Shown: positions 13,877-22,138 of the stretch, one piece after another | Layout of the letters: every line of letters begins with the position of its first letter | How positions within the stretch are numbered: the stretch's first letter is position 1 | Assembly: GCA_964400875.1 (NCBI GenBank) | Contig: CAYNWK010000063.1 | Span: 1-23,911 of the forward strand | Direction of reading: 5' to 3' | DNA from: CAYNWK01 sp964400875 | GTDB taxonomy: Bacteria > Chloroflexota > Anaerolineae > Anaerolineales > UBA4823 | DNA: 23,911 nucleotides | Position numbers and translations under genes: made by a program | Notes under the pieces: generated by a model | What the model was told of the DNA's origin: nothing | What the model saw: the letters and a program-made list of their open reading frames with translations, nothing else | The model's database searches: none

Positions 13877-15415
13877 TCAAGGGGCCAGCTGCATGCCGGC
13901 TAATTCGGCGGGGAGCAGGATCTCGAAGCGAGCTCGGATGGCCTGATCGACCTGCGGATCGAGCCGGTGCGGTTCGTGGGTCTCGAGGATCTCCAGGGCG
14001 CGCGTCCGGGCGCGGTCTCGCATGTCCAGCGAGCCGGCTTCCTCCCAATCCCCGCGCCGCTCGCGGTCGCCCGTGTGCGGGTAATAAAATTCCGTTTGCA
14101 TCAGCGCCAGGCTTTGTTGGGTACCCAGGTAATGGCCCTCTCCCCGGCAGACCTGATCGATCACGTCTACCGAAAGGGTCTCGTCGTTGACTTCGATGCC
14201 CCGCACCATGCGCATGATGCTGCCGTTAATGTCGTCGTCGATCACATACTGTTCGTAGGACACGGTCAGCATGCTCTCCAGGAACCCGGCGGAATGGTGG
14301 ATGTAGTTGGAGCCTGCCAGCGCGGCGGCGGTGCTGGTGATGCCTTTCTCGTAGCCGGCCTGCACGTCGGAGACCTTGCTGTCGGTCAGCGAAGACGAGT
14401 TGTAGACCGGGATCTCGTAAAAGTGACCCATTTGCGCGGCGGCTGCGTTCATCAGGGCGAATTCCGGCGCGCCCCCCACGAAGTTGCCGGTGCGCATGTC
14501 CGCCACCGAGGGCACGTAGCCCATCAGCACCCGCGCTCCGGGGCGCACCAGGTTGCACAATACGATGCCGCTCAGCTCTTCGGCGTTGATCTGCACCAGC
14601 GTTCCGGCCAGCGCAGCCGGAGAAGTCGCCCCGCTCTGCGGCGCGCTGGACATCGTCACCGGGATATTCTGCCGGACTAGCTCGAGCAGTACTTCCACGG
14701 TCTCCGGAGCATAACGCAGCGGGCTGACCGTCCAACAACTGGTGAACGAGACGATCGGACGCTCTTCATAGGCTGCCTTACCCCCCGCTGCCAACGAGAC
14801 CATCTCGACCACTTCCCGGGCGGACCCAACGTTGTAGGCAGAGGTCATCACGTGTTTGCTCGTATTGCTGATCGCCGCGTAGGTCTTGTTGACGTCGAGC
14901 AGCTCGTTGGGCACGTCCCGGGCCACGACCGGGCGCAGGTAGAAGTGGATGTTGTCCAGCGCGTCGACCAGCTGACCGATGCGGGCGATGTCCTCCAGCC
15001 GCGTCTCGCGCAGCTGCCCATCGAGATCGATGACCTTGACCGCCGCGCCGCCGGTGCCCATGTAAACTCGGTCGCCGCCCATGTCCAGGTCGTGGCGCGC
15101 TTCCCGGCCGGCCAGGGTGAAGCGGCTGCAGGCCTGGGCGATGGCGTCTTCGACCATCGCCCGCGGGAGGCGCACACGGTTGGCGTTCTCATCGACCCCT
15201 GCGCCAGCCTGGGCGAAAATCTCGCGCGCTTCGGAAGGCAGCACCTCGATGCCGGTGTGCTCGAGCACGTGCAAGGAGGCCTCGTGAATCCGCTTGACGT
15301 CGCTTTCCTTAAGAGGTTGGTACGCCCGGGTCTCCAGGCCTCCGGGCGCTACTGAGGCCTGGGCGCTGCGCTCGCGCCTGCGTTCTCTTCTTCTGTTGTT
15401 CGTCCTAATCGCCAT
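13877..15415 (-). CDS. MttB-family (non-pyrrolysine) methylamine/betaine methyltransferase homologue
   Basis: 512 residues. The body matches the trimethylamine methyltransferase (MttB) superfamily: the N-terminal LPSEAREIFAQAGA and VRLPRAMVEDAI, the central VSFTSCWTVSPLRY, FVGGAPEFALMNAAAAQMGH, SSSLTDSKVSDVQAGYEK and the C-terminal VCRGEGHYLG. True MttB has an in-frame amber codon read as pyrrolysine; this frame is open throughout, so it belongs to the large non-pyrrolysine branch that includes the glycine betaine methyltransferase MtgB and relatives acting on proline betaine or carnitine. These pass one methyl to a corrinoid protein. No corrinoid protein gene lies in the window. An unusual Arg-rich stretch occupies residues 4-16. 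AAGGAG is 11 bases before the ATG. With SoxBDAG downstream, glycine betaine is the favoured substrate, by inference. Confidence 0.88.
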   Translation of the reverse strand: MAIRTNNRRRERRRERSAQASVAPGGLETRAYQPLKESDVKRIHEASLHVLEHTGIEVLPSEAREIFAQAGAGVDENANRVRLPRAMVEDAIAQACSRFTLAGREARHDLDMGGDRVYMGTGGAAVKVIDLDGQLRETRLEDIARIGQLVDALDNIHFYLRPVVARDVPNELLDVNKTYAAISNTSKHVMTSAYNVGSAREVVEMVSLAAGGKAAYEERPIVSFTSCWTVSPLRYAPETVEVLLELVRQNIPVTMSSAPQSGATSPAALAGTLVQINAEELSGIVLCNLVRPGARVLMGYVPSVADMRTGNFVGGAPEFALMNAAAAQMGHFYEIPVYNSSSLTDSKVSDVQAGYEKGITSTAAALAGSNYIHHSAGFLESMLTVSYEQYVIDDDINGSIMRMVRGIEVNDETLSVDVIDQVCRGEGHYLGTQQSLALMQTEFYYPHTGDRERRGDWEEAGSLDMRDRARTRALEILETHEPHRLDPQVDQAIRARFEILLPAELAGMQLAP

Positions 15416-15417
15416 AA

Positions 15418-15927
15418 TTACCCCATCTCCTTGTGTTTTCCGCCGGCTTCGTTCTCCCAGCGCTCGACCAGGTCATACAGCTGCCCCAGGTGCCCGGTGT
15501 CGTGGTTGATGATCGTTTGCACCTGTTGGGCCAGGGTGGTCGCTCCCTGGGTTTCATGCCGGGCGGGCAGGTTCCAATCTTCCCAATTCAGGGTGTAGAG
15601 CAGCGCCAGCGTCGCTTTTCTGCGTTCGGCAAAACCGGCGCTCAATTGCTCAACGTTCAGCCGCGCATAAGGCCTGGCTTCCTGCGGGCCGAAATAGGGC
15701 AGCATCGGCGCGCCGCCCGCCAGGATGTCCTTCAACCGTTCCTGGAAGAGTTCTTCCGCATGAAACAGGTGCGCCAACGTCATCTGGGCGCTCCAGGCCT
15801 CTTCATCCGGCGCCCACCTGAGAAAATCATCCGGTCGACCCTCCAGAATCAAAAAAACGCGCTGGGGAGCCTGGCCAAGCGCTTGCAAGAGAACGATCAA
15901 TTTAGTGGCTGCAGCGGTTAGCGGCAA
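15418..15927 (-). CDS. DinB-like metal-binding four-helix protein
   Basis: 169 residues, all-helical by pattern, with the DinB/YfiT-type metal triad: H53 in LAHLFHAEE and H142 and H146 in NHDTGHLGQL. Many superfamily members are thiol-dependent transferases or uncharacterised. This one has no other domain. It is the first gene of the methyltransferase/sox run and ends 2 bases before the MttB-family start, so it is co-transcribed. The start is a TTG at 15927 with GGGAGGG 10 bases upstream; no in-frame ATG exists before codon 49. The promoter at 15972-16000 lies about 40 bases upstream. A thiol-linked or methyl-handling role in amine breakdown is speculation; the family call is good. Confidence 0.75.
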   Translation of the reverse strand: MPLTAAATKLIVLLQALGQAPQRVFLILEGRPDDFLRWAPDEEAWSAQMTLAHLFHAEELFQERLKDILAGGAPMLPYFGPQEARPYARLNVEQLSAGFAERRKATLALLYTLNWEDWNLPARHETQGATTLAQQVQTIINHDTGHLGQLYDLVERWENEAGGKHKEMG

Positions 15928-15971
15928 AACACCCCAACCCTCCCGTACTTGGGTAAGTTTTAATGCAATCC

Positions 15972-16000
15972 ATTATAGCGATCGAAGGGGAATCCTTCAC
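15972..16000 (-). promoter_or_regulatory. Probable promoter of the DinB-mttB-nitrilase-soxBDAG operon
   Basis: On the minus strand there is a perfect TATAAT (15977-15972), 45 bases before the DinB TTG. At 17 bases spacing the -35 is GTGAAG (16000-15995), only three of six to consensus, which would fit an activated promoter. The PucR-family gene next door is the obvious candidate regulator. Confidence 0.5.
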
Positions 16001-16028
16001 CGTTTGAAGTGCAGAATTGGAGGGAGGT

Positions 16029-16051
16029 TATTTGTGCAGAAAGCACAAATA
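16029..16051. terminator. Stem-loop after the PucR-family gene
   Basis: TATTTGTGC (16029-16037) pairs with GCACAAATA (16043-16051) around an AGAAA loop, 5 bases past the PucR-family stop and just upstream of the sox operon promoter. No T-run follows, so it may be a weak terminator or an operator. Confidence 0.35.
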
Positions 16052-16056
16052 GATGG

Positions 16057-17697
16057 TTATTTTGCCTTGAAGAAGCGATAGCCCTTTACCGCTACATGCA
16101 GATTTAGCCGTGTACCGGTGTCTTTCGGATCGATCTGGACGATTGCCGCGATGCGTTCCAGGCGGTATTGCAGCGTGTTGCGGTGGACGAAGAGCCTTTC
16201 GGCGGCTTCGTTGATCCCCCCGCCAGCGTCCAGAAACGCTTCCAAGGTGTTCAGCAGGTCGGTTTTGTGTTCGGCGTCGTATTCATCGAGCCGGCGAATG
16301 GCACCCAGATAGCGATTCCCGGCGAAGGCCTTCTCCGGGAGCTGGTGCAGCCAGGCATACACGCCCAGATCCTCATAAGGGATTACGGCTCCGGGGAAAT
16401 CGATCAGGCTGGCGATCTCCAGCGCAGCCCTCGCCTGATTGTAGCTCTCGGCCAGCTGATTAACCTCCGCGGCGGCGCGGCCAGCCCCGATGCGGATCCT
16501 CTTTTCGGGCTCGTTCAGCGCGGCTAACAGGCGCTCGGCCAGGGAGACGCCCTCGGGTGGGCGGCGGCCTTGCAGGATCACCATCACGCGCGCCTCTTGC
16601 TGGCTGACCAGGGCGGGTATGCTTTCAGCAGCCAGCCAATCTTCGACCCGCTTGAGCAGCGCGATATGCGTTCGGCTTTGCAGGTCCTTGTATCTCTCGA
16701 GCAGCAGCACCTGGTAAGACCTGTCGAGGTGGAAGCCCAGCTGGTGGGCGCGCTCGACCAACGCCGGGCTGAGATGCTCGGGCGCGCTGAGCAGCTGCTC
16801 GATCAGCGCGCCGCGCCGGCTCATTTCCGCAGCATGGACGGCCTGTTCTTTCAGCATGATCAACGCCGCTACCGTGGCGGCGTGTTCGATGGCCAGTTCG
16901 TCAAGGTCATCCAGGGGTTTATCCCCGGAGATGATCCACACGTAACCCATCACCTGGCCCGCCACGACGATCGGTGCAGCGATGCGCTCCAGGCTCATGC
17001 CGAGTTCCGTCATCGCCGGCAGTCGTAACGGGCGCCCTCCTTCCGCCAGACGCTGGTAGATACCCCGCGCTTCCAACTCGTGAGCCAGGTCCGCCGGGGT
17101 CCTGCCGGCGTTAACGCTGCGGGTGCGGGCTTGATCGACCTGCCCGTTTTCGACGGTCGCCAGCACCTGGTAGCTCGCATTTTCCACCGTGATCGAACGG
17201 CCCAGCACCCCGCCCAACGCTTCGGCGACGTCTTGCAAATTGGCGCCTCCCAACACCAGCGCGGTTAACGAGCGGTGGATATCTTCGGTTCGCTGCAGCA
17301 GGTCGTACTGCTTGTGCACGATCTGGGAGAAGATCGTTTCGGTGATCTCGATAAAGGGCACTTCCGGCGGCAGTTCGATGATAGGAAAATTGTGCTGGTC
17401 CCCTGCCAGGCGCATCTCATCGGGGACCCGGTTCAGGTAATGTCCTACCGAGACCACCATCCCGGCCATCCCTTTGGCGGCCAATTTAGCGATCAGCGTC
17501 CGGCGCCGCTCCGGGTCTTCCCGCAGGCCGAAGCCGGCGGTCAGCAGCAGCTCGCCGCCCTTGGACCATTCGTACGTGGCGTCCGGCACGTCCACGATAT
17601 GCACCCAGCGAATCTGGTTTGCCAGGCCGCCCTCTCCGGCGACCAGGTTGGCCTGCGCAAAAACCGGCAATTCCAGAGCGTCTTTCATGGTGAGCAT
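16057..17697 (-). CDS. PucR-family transcriptional regulator
   Basis: 546 residues. The first about 125 residues are the PucR N-terminal domain, with the typical start MKDALELPVF, GELLLTAGFGL and GMAGMVVSVG. A middle sensor-like region (about 140-290) includes GQVMGYVWIISG. The C terminus holds the CdaR/PucR-type HTH, with LFVHRNTLQYRLERI near residue 510 followed by LNLHVAVKGYR. Known members act as ligand-dependent activators of purine, amino-acid or other nitrogen-source genes. It starts 6 bases after the MmgE/PrpD stop and is probably co-transcribed with it. ATG at 17697 lacks a clear ribosome site; an ATG three codons later is also possible. The likely targets are the sox operon downstream and perhaps the importer; this is inferred from position. 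Confidence 0.9.
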   Translation of the reverse strand: MLTMKDALELPVFAQANLVAGEGGLANQIRWVHIVDVPDATYEWSKGGELLLTAGFGLREDPERRRTLIAKLAAKGMAGMVVSVGHYLNRVPDEMRLAGDQHNFPIIELPPEVPFIEITETIFSQIVHKQYDLLQRTEDIHRSLTALVLGGANLQDVAEALGGVLGRSITVENASYQVLATVENGQVDQARTRSVNAGRTPADLAHELEARGIYQRLAEGGRPLRLPAMTELGMSLERIAAPIVVAGQVMGYVWIISGDKPLDDLDELAIEHAATVAALIMLKEQAVHAAEMSRRGALIEQLLSAPEHLSPALVERAHQLGFHLDRSYQVLLLERYKDLQSRTHIALLKRVEDWLAAESIPALVSQQEARVMVILQGRRPPEGVSLAERLLAALNEPEKRIRIGAGRAAAEVNQLAESYNQARAALEIASLIDFPGAVIPYEDLGVYAWLHQLPEKAFAGNRYLGAIRRLDEYDAEHKTDLLNTLEAFLDAGGGINEAAERLFVHRNTLQYRLERIAAIVQIDPKDTGTRLNLHVAVKGYRFFKAK

Positions 17698-17703
17698 GTC
17701 GAT

Positions 17704-19068
17704 TCAATGAGCCCTTTCTTGAGCTTTCTCTGGCGGAGGTGAAAGCAGCGCGACCAGCGCCTCGATCTCGCTCAGGGAAGCAGCGCGCCAGCATGCGCCT
17801 CGCAGCGCGTCGGTTCGCTTGGCCGCCAGTCGAGCGCTGGCCAGACGGTTGAATTTGTCCTCCAGTTCGGCATCGCTGAGTGGGTCGGCGGGATCGCCGC
17901 GCGCTGCACAAACTCCCGAGTTGAAGGTGCGCCCGGCTTGCGTATGGATTGCCACCCGCGCCAGGGCTTCCCCAGGGAAGCGGCGGTCCAATTCTTCGTC
18001 CAGGCTTATTTCCACTCGCTCCGCCAGCCGGATGTTCTGCTCTGCGAAGATTTCCGGCGGCAAGACCTGGGCCGGATCGAGGCGCTTGGCGTAAGCGGCT
18101 GCGGCCACCGGATAGGGCAGGCTGTATTGAGCCTGCTCGGTGTTCTCCGGTCGCGCCCCGGCCAGGTGGGTGGCTTCTTCGAAGGTCTCCACCTGAATTG
18201 ATTCGATCTCACCGGCATCGATGCCGTGACGCCTCAGCAGCTGCAGCGTCGCTTCGACCGCCGGCTGCGCCCACCGGCAGCAGGCATAAGGTTTGAAGTA
18301 CAGCTGGCGCATCCACCAATCACTGCCCAGGCTTGCCCATAGTGGGGCTATGCTCTCATCTTCCACCGTGATGGCAGGCGCTCCGCTGAAGCCTTCGGCG
18401 GCGAACTGCGCCGCCAGCACGCCCGTCATGCCGCCCCACCCGGAGCCGTCCTTTAGCATGGTGGGGTGGTCTATGCAGCGCATCATTGGCGAGCGCGGCC
18501 CGTGGTATTCGGCGATCCCCAAGGCATGACGTGTCCTTTGGGCGCTCAACCCCATGGCGCGCGCCGTCACCGCCGCGGCGCCGATTGCCCCCCAGGCCCC
18601 GGAGGTGTGGTAGTCGCAGGCCGTCTGGTGCAGGGCGACACCGGCGCGCAGGGCGATCTCGTAGCCGCAGACCAGGGCGGTCATGAAATCCTCCCCATTC
18701 CAGCCGAGGTTTTCACCCATCGCCAGGGCCGCGGGGAAGACGGCTACGCCGGCGTGGCCTTTGGCGCGCCGGAACCCGTCGTGCATGTCCATGGAGTCGA
18801 TGATCATGCCGTTCGCTAACGCCGCTCCGGCCGCGCTCACGCGCCGGCCATCGAACAGCAGGGTGGCTTGCTCGCCGCCAAACACGTTGGAGGCGATCAG
18901 CCGGGCGACGCGGCTCAATTCGGTCGCCTCCCCGGCGGTCAGCGTGGCAACCAGGTCGAGCAGGCCGCGCGCCGCCATGTGCTGCACGTCCTGCGGGATA
19001 TCCGCCCAGGTCAGCTCGTGAATGAACTGGCTGGCAAGATTGCCTTCAGGCTTGTCCAATGCGCTCAT
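17704..19068 (-). CDS. MmgE/PrpD-family protein
   Basis: 454 residues, the usual size for the family that includes 2-methylcitrate dehydratase PrpD, cis-aconitate decarboxylase and many uncharacterised members. Visible family marks are the N-terminal VQHMAARGLLDLVA and NGMIIDSMDMHDGFRRAKGH, which is the conserved Asp/His active-site stretch near residues 86-105. Also present are the helix GEDFMTALVCGYEIALR and the small-domain start KPYACCRWAQPAVEA. It is a soluble enzyme without a cofactor motif. Propionate genes are absent, so a methylcitrate role is unlikely. Placed between the importer and the regulator, it may act on an organic acid made from the imported compound. No ribosome site is visible before ATG 19068. 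A -10-like TATACT at 19140-19145 (minus) has no matching -35. Confidence 0.88.
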   Translation of the reverse strand: MSALDKPEGNLASQFIHELTWADIPQDVQHMAARGLLDLVATLTAGEATELSRVARLIASNVFGGEQATLLFDGRRVSAAGAALANGMIIDSMDMHDGFRRAKGHAGVAVFPAALAMGENLGWNGEDFMTALVCGYEIALRAGVALHQTACDYHTSGAWGAIGAAAVTARAMGLSAQRTRHALGIAEYHGPRSPMMRCIDHPTMLKDGSGWGGMTGVLAAQFAAEGFSGAPAITVEDESIAPLWASLGSDWWMRQLYFKPYACCRWAQPAVEATLQLLRRHGIDAGEIESIQVETFEEATHLAGARPENTEQAQYSLPYPVAAAAYAKRLDPAQVLPPEIFAEQNIRLAERVEISLDEELDRRFPGEALARVAIHTQAGRTFNSGVCAARGDPADPLSDAELEDKFNRLASARLAAKRTDALRGACWRAASLSEIEALVALLSPPPEKAQERAH

Positions 19069-19258
19069 AGTATGAGAATGGCGTGGTAGATAGGGGCTGC
19101 ATATCGTCCACCATTTCCCCTGTTAAATGAAGGAAGTCAAGTATAGTGAGAGGCTGACCGCTACCTCCTCTGATAGGTGCACAGAGTTTGGCGCGGCCAG
19201 CCTTGGGTTACTACTTCAGAATAGGGCGAAGATAATCACCCCGCCGATCAACCGAATA

Positions 19259-20158
19259 TCATTGGCTGCTGATCAGACCGTTATCCACCAGGAATTGCCG
19301 GGCTACTTCGTCCGCTTCGCGGCCATTACCGGCCACTTCCCAGTTCAAGGCGGACATGGTTTGCCCGTCCAGCAATGGCGCCAGCTTGTTCAGCGCATCG
19401 GCGATGCCGGGGTTCTCATCCAGGGTGTCCTGGCGGATGACCGGGGCAACCGGGTAGGGCGGCCAGAAATTCTTGTCGTCTTGCAAAACCACCAGGTTGT
19501 AAGCCGAGATCTGCCCGTCCGTGCCGAAGCACGTAGTCACGTCGATATCGCCTTCCTCCAGACCGGAGTACAACAGTCCCGGATCCAGGCCGACGACCTC
19601 TTTGAACTCAAATCCGCCGTAAGTTGCTTTCAGACCCGGTAAGCCATCTTCTCGCTCGGTGAATTCCTGGGTGGTCCCGAAGATCAGTTCGGGCGCTTTC
19701 TGCGCCAGGTCGCTCACCGTCTGCACCCCCAGTTCCTGAGCCCTTTCCTGGGGCATGGTCAGGCAGTACGTGTTGTTGAACTTCGTTTGGTCAAGCCAGG
19801 TCAGGCCGAACTGCTCTTCATAGGCGCTTTTGACCGTGCTGTAAACATCTTCCTGGCTCATGCCGGGATCGTAGCTCATCCCCAGCTGGGTCAACAGGGC
19901 TGTGCCGGTGTATTCGGGATAGATGTCAATCTGGTCTTCCAGCAAAGCCTGGTGGTTTTCTGCGGTACCACCGACCGTTTGGTAAGTCGCGGTGAAGCCG
20001 GCGTCCTCGAGGAGCTGCTGGTACATGTTACCCAAGATGTACTGTTCGGTGAAATCTTTTGAACTGACCCGGATCGTGTCTTGACTGCTGCCGCCGCAGG
20101 CGGAGGCCAGCAGGGCCAGGATCAGTACGATAAATACGAGAAGGGATCTGCGTTTCAT
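19259..20158 (-). CDS. Osmoprotectant/glycine-betaine-type ABC substrate-binding lipoprotein
   Basis: 299 residues. A signal peptide of about 20 residues ends in LASAC, so Cys21 is the likely lipid-anchored residue. The mature part begins with SSKDFTEQYILGNMYQQLL and continues to DIYPEYTGTAL, both hallmarks of the OpuAC/OsmF/OpuCC group that binds glycine betaine, choline, carnitine and similar quaternary amines. It would capture substrate outside the membrane and deliver it to the two permeases encoded upstream. ATG at 20158 is chosen because the lipoprotein signal starts there and AAGGAG lies 11-12 bases before it; the frame stays open to 20236. A hairpin at 20279-20306 separates it from the permease genes, perhaps to set its expression level. 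Confidence 0.93.
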   Translation of the reverse strand: MKRRSLLVFIVLILALLASACGGSSQDTIRVSSKDFTEQYILGNMYQQLLEDAGFTATYQTVGGTAENHQALLEDQIDIYPEYTGTALLTQLGMSYDPGMSQEDVYSTVKSAYEEQFGLTWLDQTKFNNTYCLTMPQERAQELGVQTVSDLAQKAPELIFGTTQEFTEREDGLPGLKATYGGFEFKEVVGLDPGLLYSGLEEGDIDVTTCFGTDGQISAYNLVVLQDDKNFWPPYPVAPVIRQDTLDENPGIADALNKLAPLLDGQTMSALNWEVAGNGREADEVARQFLVDNGLISSQ

Positions 20159-20278
20159 GGCTATTCTCACTCCTTTTCTGTTACTTTTGATTGATTCGGT
20201 AGATGAAAGGGCTGTAACTATCACCTCCTCTCGCACGCGTGAAATTCGACAGGGATCTTATGTGTCTGATCGATGCAA

Positions 20279-20306
20279 GCACACCCGGTCGCGGCGATCG
20301 GTGTGC
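20279..20306. promoter_or_regulatory. Intercistronic hairpin between permease and binding-protein genes
   Basis: GCACACC (20279-20285) pairs with GGTGTGC (20300-20306), with an inner stem of five pairs after one bulged C and a CGG loop. It lies 13 bases beyond the permease stop on the minus strand. No T-run follows. This kind of structure often protects the 3' end of an upstream message or tunes expression of the next gene. Confidence 0.4.
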
Positions 20307-20319
20307 GGGGAATTGCTGC

Positions 20320-21432
20320 TTAGCTGGCCGCGCTCGAGGCCATTTGAGGTTCTGCGCTGGCAGCGCGCTGGGCGGCGTATTCACCTCTAACTTCGACGAT
20401 CGTGACGATAGCGATCGCTGCCGCGGCAGCTACCTCGAAGTAGCCGCCCAGTTCTACGTTGTGTCCTGCAGGAACCCCGCCAAGTAAGGTGTACAAGCCA
20501 AGAATGCCGAGAACGATCGTGATTCCGCTGAGTCCGATCAGCGTCAAGGAGGCGGCGGACGATTGGGCCAGGCCGCCTCTGCGTGGGCGCATCGCCAGGA
20601 TCACACCCAGGATGAGCAGCGACGCGCCGATCCACAGATAGGGCTGGTGCATGCCGGTCAGGATCACATTCCTGCCCGTCTCAGTGGTGAAGGATTCCCA
20701 GGGCAGCAGCGCGCCGAAGATCAGCGGCATTAACAGGACCGAAGCCAATAAGCCTAAAAAGGTGTCGGAACCGCCCTGGGCGCCGCGTTCGGCGATTTTC
20801 AACCCCTTCGGAGTGGCCCAGCTTTCCAGCCGGCCGAACATGTCCTCGAAGTAAAAGGCCAACAGTGTGGCCGGCAGCGCGCCTGCCAGCAAAATATGGT
20901 CCAGGTTGAGCGCGTGGCCGCGCAAGATTAAGTCGCCTAACCCGCCTCCACCGATGAAGGCAGCCAGGGTTGCGCTGGCAACCACCAGCACCGCCGAGGT
21001 GCGGATGCCGGCCATGATCACGGCTGTGGCGATGGGGACCTCGACGCGCAGCAGCACTTGCAGGTCGTTCATGCCCATGCCCCGGGCCGCCTCGACGGTT
21101 GATTCGTCCACCTGGTTGATGCCTACGTTCGTGTTGATCAGGATCGGCAGCGTGCCGATGAAAACCAGGGCCAGGATCGTCGGTGGGCGGCCGATTCCCA
21201 AGAAGGGCAATGCCAGGGCCAGCACTGCCAGGCTGGGCAGGGTGCGTCCCAGGTTACCTACGTTGAGCAGCAAGGTTTCTAGCCACTTGATGCGGGTGGA
21301 GATGATCCCCAAAACCAACCCCAACGCGACGGAAATGCCCAAGGAGATAAAGGTGATCGTGAGGTGTTGGCCCAGCGCGGTGGTGAAATCTGCCGAACTC
21401 TCGATGATATAGTTTACGGTCTCGATTAGCAT
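20320..21432 (-). CDS. Osmoprotectant ABC transporter permease with extra C-terminal membrane domain
   Basis: 370 residues. Residues about 15-205 form a MetI-like permease domain with the coupling motif EAARGMGMNDLQVLLRVE (about 114-131), shared with the neighbouring permease. Beyond it lies an additional region to about residue 350 with four more hydrophobic stretches (about 223-245, 264-282, 296-318 and 330-348). This is not part of the usual 210-230 residue OpuB/OpuC permease. The extension ends in a short Ala/Ser-rich tail. ATG at 21432 is preferred: AGGAG is 7 bases upstream and the start lies 10 bases after the previous stop. A longer frame reaches 21474 but overlaps the upstream gene. 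It would pair with the 229-residue permease to form the channel. Confidence 0.9.
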   Translation of the reverse strand: MLIETVNYIIESSADFTTALGQHLTITFISLGISVALGLVLGIISTRIKWLETLLLNVGNLGRTLPSLAVLALALPFLGIGRPPTILALVFIGTLPILINTNVGINQVDESTVEAARGMGMNDLQVLLRVEVPIATAVIMAGIRTSAVLVVASATLAAFIGGGGLGDLILRGHALNLDHILLAGALPATLLAFYFEDMFGRLESWATPKGLKIAERGAQGGSDTFLGLLASVLLMPLIFGALLPWESFTTETGRNVILTGMHQPYLWIGASLLILGVILAMRPRRGGLAQSSAASLTLIGLSGITIVLGILGLYTLLGGVPAGHNVELGGYFEVAAAAAIAIVTIVEVRGEYAAQRAASAEPQMASSAAS

Positions 21433-21442
21433 AGCGGATCTC

Positions 21443-22132
21443 CTAGATGGTCCCCTTGCGCATCCTGCGTTCAAAGAACTTGATCACTTCGTTGAACAAG
21501 ATCGCCAGGGCCGCCGCGCCCAAAGCTCCGGCGGCGACTTTATCGTTGCGCAGCCCCCCAGCTGAAATCCCTTCGAAAATCAGGTTTCCCAGGCTTTTGG
21601 CGCCGAAGAACGAGGCCAACGTCGCCAGGCTGATGGTGGATACCGCGGCGATGCGCAGCCCGGCGAAGATCACCGGCAGCGCCAACGGCAGTTCGACGCG
21701 CAGCAGGATCTGCCAGTCGGTCATACCCATGCCTCGGGCCGCCTCAATCACCGCCGGACGGATGCCGTCGATGCCGACAGCGGTATTGCGGATGATCGCC
21801 AGCAGGGAATACAAGGTCAGGGCGATCACCGCCGGGGTGAAACCGATGCCGACGATGGGGATCATGATCCCGAACAAGGCCAGGCTGGGGATGGTGTAGA
21901 TGATCCCGGCTGTCGCGATCACCGGGTTGTACAACCTCCGCACGCGGGTGATCAGCACGCCCAGGCTCACGCCGATGATCGTAGCGAAAAATAGCGTGAT
22001 GAAAGTAATCGTTAAATGCCCGATGGCGAAGTCCAACACTCTGTCCGGCCGTCCAGTGCCTGGCAGATAATATAAGATGCCTTGCCACAGGCTGATAAAA
22101 AAGTTCTGCAAATCTTGAAAATATGCGGACAT
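21443..22132 (-). CDS. Osmoprotectant ABC transporter permease
   Basis: 229 residues with about five transmembrane helices and the MetI-type cytoplasmic coupling loop EAARGMGMTDWQILLRVE. The length and the segments HLTITFITLF, AGIIYTIPSLALFGIMIPI and AGLRIAAVSTISLATLASFFGAKSLG are typical of OpuCB/OpuCD/YehW-like permeases for glycine betaine, choline or carnitine. It is a clear relative of the next gene's permease domain. ATG at 22132 begins 6 bases after the ATPase stop, so the two are translated in sequence. It ends in a basic tail, FFERRMRKGTI, which suits a cytoplasmic C terminus. Confidence 0.92.
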   Translation of the reverse strand: MSAYFQDLQNFFISLWQGILYYLPGTGRPDRVLDFAIGHLTITFITLFFATIIGVSLGVLITRVRRLYNPVIATAGIIYTIPSLALFGIMIPIVGIGFTPAVIALTLYSLLAIIRNTAVGIDGIRPAVIEAARGMGMTDWQILLRVELPLALPVIFAGLRIAAVSTISLATLASFFGAKSLGNLIFEGISAGGLRNDKVAAGALGAAALAILFNEVIKFFERRMRKGTI

Positions 22133-22138
22133 CGCGAC

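Noticed and set aside
13877..15415. Possible pyrrolysine-containing MttB
   Set aside because: The frame has no internal amber codon, so it belongs to the non-pyrrolysine branch.
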